Assembly (NCBI GenBank): GCA_030180135.1
Contig: CM058240.1
Span: forward strand, 69,001,581 to 69,065,580
Reading direction: 5' to 3'
DNA length: 64,000 nt
Source: Orychophragmus violaceus
Taxonomy: Eukaryota > Streptophyta > Magnoliopsida > Brassicales > Brassicaceae
Position 1 is the stretch's first letter. Each line of letters begins with the position of its first letter. Shown here one piece after another: positions 57,479-64,000 of this stretch. The notes under the pieces were generated by a model. That model worked only from the letters and a program-made list of their open reading frames with translations. It did not search any database and had not been told where the DNA came from. A program made the position numbers and the translations under genes.

Positions 57479-58116
57479 TGTTGGATCGTTTAGTGTTTCC
57501 TGATTCAATTCTCAATTGATTCATCCTACTAAACATGCAGATCTAGGTTCTCTTATTTAGAAACTTAATGGATCTCACCTGTTACCTTTTTGTGCAGCGG
57601 AATGAGGAGGTAATAGTCAGAGATCAGCAGAACCACCAAGAGATGGATCCTCCAAAGGCTCACACACGCACGCTCGGGAATTGGCTGCTAGACCAGACAG
57701 AGAGGAGGCGCAGAGAGAGGCTGAGGGAGGCGCAGATACTGAGAAGAATTAGAGAGCTTTAGGTCAAGTTTTATTCATTAAAACTCCCTTTAGTTCTCAT
57801 GGGCTTTTTGGGCCAAATTCTCAGTTCTGATTAAATCCCATGGATTTAATCAGGCCCTTTATACTCTCTAAGTACAGTAAATGCCTAGCACTTTTACCGT
57901 ACTTCTGCTAAACCGTTCTTTTCGTATTTTCCCGTTAGCTTAGGCGTGTGACCCATATGGGATCATATAATAAAGGCAATAAGTCCAAGACTTATAGATC
58001 ATGAGCGGACTCTAGCAAGCCATCATGACCCCCAGTATTATATGACTTATGTCTGATCATTGACATACTCTTACGTTCTAGAGACAGTACAGAGATTACT
58101 GGACATAATTCCAACA
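57479..58116 (-). repeat. 3' LTR of copia I
   Basis: Starts TGTTGG and ends CCAACA on the plus strand, a perfect 6-bp terminal inverted repeat; 638 bp. It interrupts gypsy K. Its inner part is related to the LTRs of A and H. A possible TATA box (minus-strand TATAAAGG) lies at about 57856-57863, and the U3 fold is at 57963-58045. Confidence 0.87.
57963..58045 (-). other. Conserved three-stem element in U3 (copia I)
   Basis: P1: TCATATAATA (57963-57972) pairs with TATTATATGA (58036-58045). P3: ATAAGTC (57979-57985) pairs with GACTTAT (57989-57995). P2: TCATGA (57999-58004) pairs with TCATGA (58023-58028) around CTAGCAAG. Confidence 0.7.
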
Positions 58117-58967
58117 ATCTCCCACTTGAACTGGAATCTATGTATTCATAATCCTTTTGTCTCAATATCTCGATTAGTCATAAGGCAAGATTAGTGTCAT
58201 CCTTATAAAGCCTAATCTTGTTTATCGGACTCTGATTTGATACTGACAATCCAAACGACTCGGGAAAGTCCGTTTGAGCATGGCCATGCATTTTCCAGTA
58301 TTCAAATCTCCGATTGGCCTAGAGATATTCACTCCATTTATATTGGAGGGACAAATCCCGTCTTGTTCCATCACTGTAAACTACTCATTTCATAATACAC
58401 CCAAACAAGGTCCTTATAACTATCGCTTAACGACAGCATTAGACAATGATCAAAGCGCATTAGTTCATGTGCAGTCACATGCATGCGAACTCAGGTCTAA
58501 GGACTATACTCTATAGTCGTAGTAAGAATCTCTTATGACACAGATATAAATATCCTGAAGAGTTCTTATAATCGGGTCTTGTCCGGTCGTATGTACCCTA
58601 CATACACCTATGTACTGACTTTGATGACGCGCATCTATGACACACTGAGACTTTGTCATAAGTCACATACCAATCTAGTCTCACACGGTTGTTGGTGTTC
58701 CAATTTCAACAACCTTCGACTAGGGACATGATGATATAAGCCATCTATCAAATATAGGGTCTCATGATCAAGCTAAATGACTTTGATAACTCAAGATCAA
58801 GTCACTTACTTCGATGACCTATAAAATGGTTCATATCATTTTGGAACGATTATTTTATCACAGTTAAAATAATCTTGAAATAATAATTTCATTAAACATA
58901 AGAAAATGTTTTACAAGAACATATCAAATAACTAAATAAAGCCCCAAAACTCCCACTCAAATTTAGA
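58117..58967 (-). other. Polypurine tract and 3' noncoding region of copia I
   Basis: AAGTGGGAGAT on the minus strand (58117-58127) abuts the LTR. The rest is noncoding and similar to H and A, with the hairpin pair at 58502-58568. Confidence 0.82.
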
Positions 58968-61900
58968 TTACATTTCAATGTCTCTAATGCCTACAGCTTC
59001 AGTCAGGAACTCGAGCTTAGGCCTTGGGAGTGGCTTTGTCAACGGATCAACGACGTTATCATCTGTCTGAACTCGGCTGATCTTGACTTCCTTTCTATTA
59101 ATGATGTCACGTATCAAGTGAAATCTTCTTAGAACATGCTTGGATTTCTGGTGTGATCTTGGTTCCTTTGCCTGAGCAATAGCACCATTGTTATCACAAA
59201 ACAGTGCCAGAGGCTCAGCCGCATTTGGTATCACACCTAGTTCAATAATGAACTTTCGTATCCAAACAGCTTCCTTGGCAGCTTCTGAAGCGGCGATATA
59301 TTCAGCTTCTGTAGTGGAATCAGCAACGGTGTCTTGCTTGGAGCTTCTCCAACTGATTGCACCGCCATTCAGACAAAAGATATAACCGGACTGTGACCGG
59401 AAATCATCTTGGTCTGTCTGGAAACTTGCGTCCGTGAATCCACTGACTTTAAGCACATCACTTCCACCGTACACCAAGAACTTATCCTTAGTATGTCTTA
59501 GATACTTCAAGATATTCTTTACGGCAATCCAATGGTTTTCACCTGGATTTGACTGGTATCTACTCGTCATGCTCAATGCATAAGCAACATCAGGGCGAGT
59601 ACAGATCATGGCATACATGATAGATCCTATTGCAGATGCATAAGGAATATTCTTCATGCGCTCAAGCTCAGCAGCCGTCGTAGGGCTCTGCTTCTTGCTT
59701 AGCGTTGTGCCATGTACCATTGGCGTGAAGCCCTTCTTGGAATCTTTCATGCTGAATCTTTGTAGGACTTTGTCAATGTATGAATCTTGACACAAGCCTA
59801 TCAGCCTTCTAGATCTATCCCGGTAGATCCTGATTCCAAGAACGTATGCGGCTTCACCCATGTCTTTCATGGAAAAAAAACTTCCAAGCAAGTCCTTTAC
59901 CGACTTCAGCATTGGAACGTCGTTTCCGAGAAGCAGTATGTCATCGACATACAGAATAAGAAATACTATCTTGCTCCCACTAGTTTTCTTATACACGCAT
60001 TGTTCTTCTTCGTTTCTGATGAAGTCAAATTGCTTGATCGCTTCATCAAAACGAAGATTCCAGCTCCTCGATGCTTGCTTCAATCCATAAATGGATTTAT
60101 GAAGCTTGCATACTTTCCCAGCATTCTTTGGATCTATGTAACCGTCAGGTTGTGTCATATACACATCCTCTTCCAGAATTCCATTCAGGAAGGCGGTTTT
60201 CACGTCCATCTGCCAAATTTCATAATCATGAAAAGCTGCAGTTGCTAGTAGAATCCGAATAGATTTCATCATAGCCACTGGGGAATAGGTTTCATCGTAA
60301 TCCACACCGTGAACTTGTCTGAAACCTTTTGCCACCAACCTGGCTTTATAAATCTGGACATTTCCATCCACGTCAATCTTCTTCTTGAAGATCCATTTGC
60401 ACTCGATGGCTTTTACACCAGCGGGTAAGTCAACCAACGAAAACACTTGGTTGACCGACATGGAGTCCATTTCGGAATCAGTGGCCTTGCGCCACTTCGA
60501 GGAATCTGGGCCCATCATGGCTTGATTGAAGTTCGATGGTTCATCACCATCAATGATCAAAAGATCATGACAGTTAGTCACGAGGAATCCTTGATATCTC
60601 TCGGGTTCGTGACGGATCCTCCCGGATCTTCGAACTTCAGGTACTACAGGTTCAGGCACTACAATTTCTTGTAGGTCCTCCTGCTGCTCTTCCTCTTCAG
60701 GTTGAGCAGTATCCTGCTCATCTTGAATTTCTTCAAGCAGTACCTTACTCCCAGTGTCTTTCTTAGAGAGAAACTCCCTCTCAAGAAAGTTACAATCCCG
60801 GGCAACAAAGATCTTGTTCTCGGAACGTAGATAGAAGTAATAAGCCTTGGTTTCCTTCGGATAACCAATGAAGTAGCATTTATCAGACTTTTGTGTAAGC
60901 TTGTCTGAGATTAATCTCTTGACATAGGCTTCACAACCCCAAATTCTAAGATAAGTCCATAATTCATATGGTGTCTTTGCTACTGCTTTCGATGGCGCTC
61001 TATTTAGAGTGAACACTGCTGTTAGCAGAGCATATCCCCAAAGGGATATTGGAAGGTCTGTGTGACTCATCATAGATCGAACCATATCCAATAAGGTCCG
61101 ATTTCTCCTCTCAGACACACCATTCCATTGAGGTGTTCCGGGAGGAGTGAGTTGGGATACGATCCCACACTCTTTTAGATGATCACTGAATTCTTGGCTT
61201 AAGTATTCTCCTCCTCGGTCGGACCGAAGAGCCTTAATGCTTTTGCCAAGTTGGTTTTGTACTTCATTTTGGAATTCTCTGAACTTCTCAAAAGATTCAG
61301 ACTTATGTTTCATTAAATAAACATATCCATACCTACTGAAATCATCAGTGAAGGTAATGAAGTACTGATAGTTTCCTCTTGCATTTGTGGACATTGGGCC
61401 ACACACATCTGTGTGTATCAGGCCCAATAAGTCACTGGCCCTCTCGTTAGGTTTATTAAAGGGGGCCCGTGTCATTTTGCCCATCATGCAGGATTCGCAT
61501 TTCTCACATGACTCGAAGTCAAATGAGCCAAGAAGTCCATTCGAATGGAGCCTCTTGATGCGTTTCTCGCTGATGTGCCCTAAACGACAATGCCATAGAA
61601 ACATTCGGTTCTCCTCATTAGGTTTGAACCGTTTGGTATCAATGTTATAAATTGGCGCGGATTGATCAAGTATGTAAAGCCCATTCGTAAGAGGGGCACA
61701 ACCATAGAACAAATTGTTGCGATTGAAGGAACATAATTTATTCTTAACTGAAAAATCATAACCTTCCAAATCCAACAAAGAAATTGAAATAATATTTCTG
61801 CTTATCGCAGGTACAAAATAACAATTATTGAGTTCTAAAATCAATCCCGAAGGTAAAGACAACAAGTATGTGCCTACAGCTAGTGCAGGAACTTTCGCTC

Positions 61901-62924
61901 CATTCCCAACTCGTAGCTCCACTTGTCCTTGCTTCAGCCTTCTACTGTTGCTGAGTGCCTGCATATTAGTACAAATATGAGCCCCACAACCAGTATCCAT
62001 AACCCATGAGGTATTATCAGAAGTAGTTGTATTAACTTCTATAATAAAAATACCTGATGAAGAAGTCTCGAGAGTCTTCTTCTTCAATTCCTTTAGACCT
62101 TCTTGGAATTTCTTACATTCTCTCCTCCAATGCCCTGGTTCTTTACAGAACCTGCAGATGTCAGTAGGCCCAGCCTTAGACTTGGGCTTGGGCTTTGGCG
62201 TGTCCTTGTCCGAGACTTGGACAGCCTTAGCCTTTCCCTTATCCTTAGCAGAGGATTTTTTAAAGCCCTTGCCCTTCTGTACCATAAGCACATTGGGGTC
62301 CTTGGCGGTTTTCCTCAAGTTGGGCTCTGCAGTCTTGAGCATTCCGTGAAGCTCAGGCAATGTCTTACTCAAGCCATGCATATTAAAGTTCAGAATGAAC
62401 TGATCATAGCTTGCAGGTAAAGACTGCAGAACGATGTCGCAGGCAAGTTCCTGGCTGATAGGGCAGTCGAGTTTCTGAAGATGATCGAGATAACCCATCA
62501 TCTTCAAGACATGAGGACTCACTGCCGCATTTGCAGCCAACTTACAGTCTAAGAGGTTCTTAACTGTCTGAAACCTCTCAGTCCTTGCTTGCTCCTGAAA
62601 AAGCGATTTCAGGCTTGCCATTATCTCGATGGGTGACAACACACTCTCGAACTGCATTTGCAGCTCAGCAGTCATTGTCGCCAACATCAGGCAATAGACA
62701 TCATTTTCATCTGACGAATGCTTTTCCCAAGCATTATGCAGAGTCCTGGCAGCATTGTTAGGAGGCCTCTCGGGGAGGGGATCACGAAGGACATAATCCT
62801 TCTTCTCCTGCTTGAGGACCAGCCTCAAGTTCCTTGACCACGTCAGGAAGTTCGTTCCAGTCAGCTTCTCCTTCTCGAGAACAGACCGGATTGAGAATGT
62901 GTTTTGTGTGCTTGTAGTAGTCAT
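58968..62924 (-). CDS. Copia I gag-pol polyprotein (1318 aa)
   Basis: Open throughout. The frame extends 28 codons upstream, but the ATG at 62924 (MTTTSTQNTF) is chosen because it aligns with the H start and follows TTTCAGCT. Domains in order are gag, zinc knuckle CRFCKEPGHWRREC, protease MDTGCGAH, HCRLGH, integrase (HTDVCGP, SDRGGEY, GVSERRNRT), reverse transcriptase (QMDVKTAFLNG, YVDDILLLGND) and RNase H (FTDASFQTD, ADSTTEAEY, FCDNNGAIAQ). Relative to H, seven residues are missing after ELWT in the integrase C-terminal part (near 60955), and the tail reads NVVDPLTK, not NVADPLTK. The deletion could weaken integrase, but the frame and catalytic residues are kept. Confidence 0.95.
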   Translation of the reverse strand: MTTTSTQNTFSIRSVLEKEKLTGTNFLTWSRNLRLVLKQEKKDYVLRDPLPERPPNNAARTLHNAWEKHSSDENDVYCLMLATMTAELQMQFESVLSPIEIMASLKSLFQEQARTERFQTVKNLLDCKLAANAAVSPHVLKMMGYLDHLQKLDCPISQELACDIVLQSLPASYDQFILNFNMHGLSKTLPELHGMLKTAEPNLRKTAKDPNVLMVQKGKGFKKSSAKDKGKAKAVQVSDKDTPKPKPKSKAGPTDICRFCKEPGHWRRECKKFQEGLKELKKKTLETSSSGIFIIEVNTTTSDNTSWVMDTGCGAHICTNMQALSNSRRLKQGQVELRVGNGAKVPALAVGTYLLSLPSGLILELNNCYFVPAISRNIISISLLDLEGYDFSVKNKLCSFNRNNLFYGCAPLTNGLYILDQSAPIYNIDTKRFKPNEENRMFLWHCRLGHISEKRIKRLHSNGLLGSFDFESCEKCESCMMGKMTRAPFNKPNERASDLLGLIHTDVCGPMSTNARGNYQYFITFTDDFSRYGYVYLMKHKSESFEKFREFQNEVQNQLGKSIKALRSDRGGEYLSQEFSDHLKECGIVSQLTPPGTPQWNGVSERRNRTLLDMVRSMMSHTDLPISLWGYALLTAVFTLNRAPSKAVAKTPYELWTYLRIWGCEAYVKRLISDKLTQKSDKCYFIGYPKETKAYYFYLRSENKIFVARDCNFLEREFLSKKDTGSKVLLEEIQDEQDTAQPEEEEQQEDLQEIVVPEPVVPEVRRSGRIRHEPERYQGFLVTNCHDLLIIDGDEPSNFNQAMMGPDSSKWRKATDSEMDSMSVNQVFSLVDLPAGVKAIECKWIFKKKIDVDGNVQIYKARLVAKGFRQVHGVDYDETYSPVAMMKSIRILLATAAFHDYEIWQMDVKTAFLNGILEEDVYMTQPDGYIDPKNAGKVCKLHKSIYGLKQASRSWNLRFDEAIKQFDFIRNEEEQCVYKKTSGSKIVFLILYVDDILLLGNDVPMLKSVKDLLGSFFSMKDMGEAAYVLGIRIYRDRSRRLIGLCQDSYIDKVLQRFSMKDSKKGFTPMVHGTTLSKKQSPTTAAELERMKNIPYASAIGSIMYAMICTRPDVAYALSMTSRYQSNPGENHWIAVKNILKYLRHTKDKFLVYGGSDVLKVSGFTDASFQTDQDDFRSQSGYIFCLNGGAISWRSSKQDTVADSTTEAEYIAASEAAKEAVWIRKFIIELGVIPNAAEPLALFCDNNGAIAQAKEPRSHQKSKHVLRRFHLIRDIINRKEVKISRVQTDDNVVDPLTKPLPRPKLEFLTEAVGIRDIEM

Positions 62925-64000
62925 AGCTGAAATATATAAGATAAAAAGGTTATTAGTTAATATGTTCAATATGATTAATCTTATATTATACTTAATATGA
63001 TTAATCACGCATTATATTCAATAACTTAAGTTACCCTCAATAGAATATAATGATTCCAAGATCCACATATAACTAAGATCAAAGTGGGCCACTGGCCATC
63101 ACCCAACCTTAGCTTATATCGGTAAGCCCTATGTCGGCTAATTATATCCGTGATATAACTCTTGGTTGTGAATCTGGGCCCGAGGCCCAATCCACTCTGA
63201 TGTCTCAAGGCCCGGGACTCCCGATGGCCTTGTCAAGAAAACCAGACTATACAGTCATGTAATCATTAATGTCTGGGACTCCCAATGACATTTATGAATC
63301 ACAAACCGTCTTATCCACGCAAAAGTAGACACCCTCACACTGTAAGGCCATGAATACAATTGAATGGGCTTCGACAGCTGACATAGATTGGACAAGACAT
63401 CCAACGCTTGATATTATTTGAGGTTTGTAGGTTTATTAAAAATTCATCCCAAAATAGAAGATTACTATTTTGGGAAACTTTCCTTTTTGGGAAACCTACT
63501 AAATTTGGAAACTTTCTAAAAATAGAAACTTTTAATTATAGAAATTTCCTAAAATCCAAAACATGCAAATCTAGAAAATTCTAATTTAAGAAACTTTCTA
63601 ATTTCAAAATTTTGGAAACTTATTAATTTTAAAAATCGATTTTTATAATTATTTTATAAAAATAAATTTTAAATTAATCTGATGAAAAGACTCAAATCAT
63701 TGGCCCAATTGTTTTAACTTCTTGGCCCGAGGCCCAAGAATTGGTTCATGTCCAAGACATAACCCAATTGCCCAATTAAATGACATAACCGATCTGGTTC
63801 ATTAAAATTGGTCTTAACCAAAATTAATTACTACGATGACCACAATTGTCAACCGGTTATTTACTAAACCGGATTTTCTCAATTTATTTGGTCCAACCAA
63901 ATCAATTTAGAAAATCACTGGTTTAGGCACAAAATCCAATTTTCGACTTTGGATTTCTTATCCCGGTTTAACCAGAACTTAATAAAAATTATTAAATCTG
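62925..64000 (-). other. 5' leader of copia I (partial)
   Basis: Noncoding and AT-rich, with a GGCCCGAGGCCCAA-type stretch near 63176 and similarity to the H leader. Primer site not reached by the window end. Confidence 0.75.

Larger units (their letters stand above)
57479..64000 (-). mobile_element. Ty1/copia retrotransposon I (5' LTR beyond window)
   Basis: 3' LTR (57479-58116), polypurine tract, 3' noncoding region, open gag-pol and at least 1.07 kb of leader. Same family as A and H, on the opposite strand to H and 1.27 kb from it. The 5' LTR and primer site are not in the window, so LTR identity and target duplication cannot be judged. Confidence 0.93.

Noticed and set aside
59787..60248. 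153-codon plus-strand frame and neighbours at 59188-60262
   Set aside because: Antisense shadows of the copia I reverse transcriptase and RNase H; no independent signal.
62925..63008. 28-codon N-terminal extension of copia I polyprotein
   Set aside because: Not present in H or A, and it lies upstream of the conserved TTTCAGCT-ATG start context.
1..64000. tRNA or rRNA genes
   Set aside because: Only primer-binding sites complementary to tRNA ends were seen; no complete tRNA or rRNA was recognised.

Overview
This window is plant nuclear DNA, most likely from a Brassicaceae species, and consists almost entirely of nested transposable elements. The plant assignment rests on tRNA-iMet-type primer sites, Ty1/copia and Athila-type Ty3/gypsy polyproteins, Helitron termini and spliced exons with GT/AG borders. 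The family assignment is inferred from the Athila gag, pol and ORF1-like proteins. There is no prokaryotic gene organisation. The only non-transposon gene is a wrecked multi-exon gene of unknown function, called X here.

Layout. 1-7264: copia element A (minus strand), inserted into the ORF1/env-like gene of Athila element B (7265-16278, minus strand). B in turn lies in an intron of gene X, which runs on the minus strand from 23280 to 16292 and has tandemly repeated 81-nt exons. X is also split by Helitron 1 (18004-22469) and is cut inside an exon by the 3.5-kb LTR of gypsy element D (23281-28280, plus strand). D stops inside its gag gene, where it joins the broken 3' end of copia element C (28275-32579, minus strand). 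C abuts an old LTR element E (32580-34741). Next come a minisatellite (34850-35160), a 5'-truncated LINE tail (35749-36085), Helitron 2 (36165-38041), decayed copia F (38634-42495 and 47312 onward) with copia G nested in it (42496-47311), young intact copia H (48664-56211, plus strand), a gypsy RNase H/integrase fragment K (56764-57478), and copia I (57479 to beyond 64000, minus strand) with an open polyprotein.

A, H and I are three subfamilies of one copia family. They share the gag-pol plan, a long noncoding stretch of about 830 bp between pol and the polypurine tract, and related LTR starts. H has two 646-bp LTRs with about four differences, a perfect 5-bp target-site duplication (TSD) and a 1317-codon polyprotein, so it is the best candidate for an autonomous element.

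The most unusual signals are: (1) palindromes built on TCGATCGA that occur in the LTR and leader of copia A and also in the linkers between protein domains of the unrelated Athila element; (2) a fold of about 80 nt in the U3 of the A/H/I LTRs with compensatory base-pair changes, plus a second conserved hairpin pair in the 3' noncoding region; (3) the repeated-exon gene X, broken by three kinds of transposon; (4) an array of 13 WRKY-type W-boxes in about 220 bp of the LTR of gypsy D.
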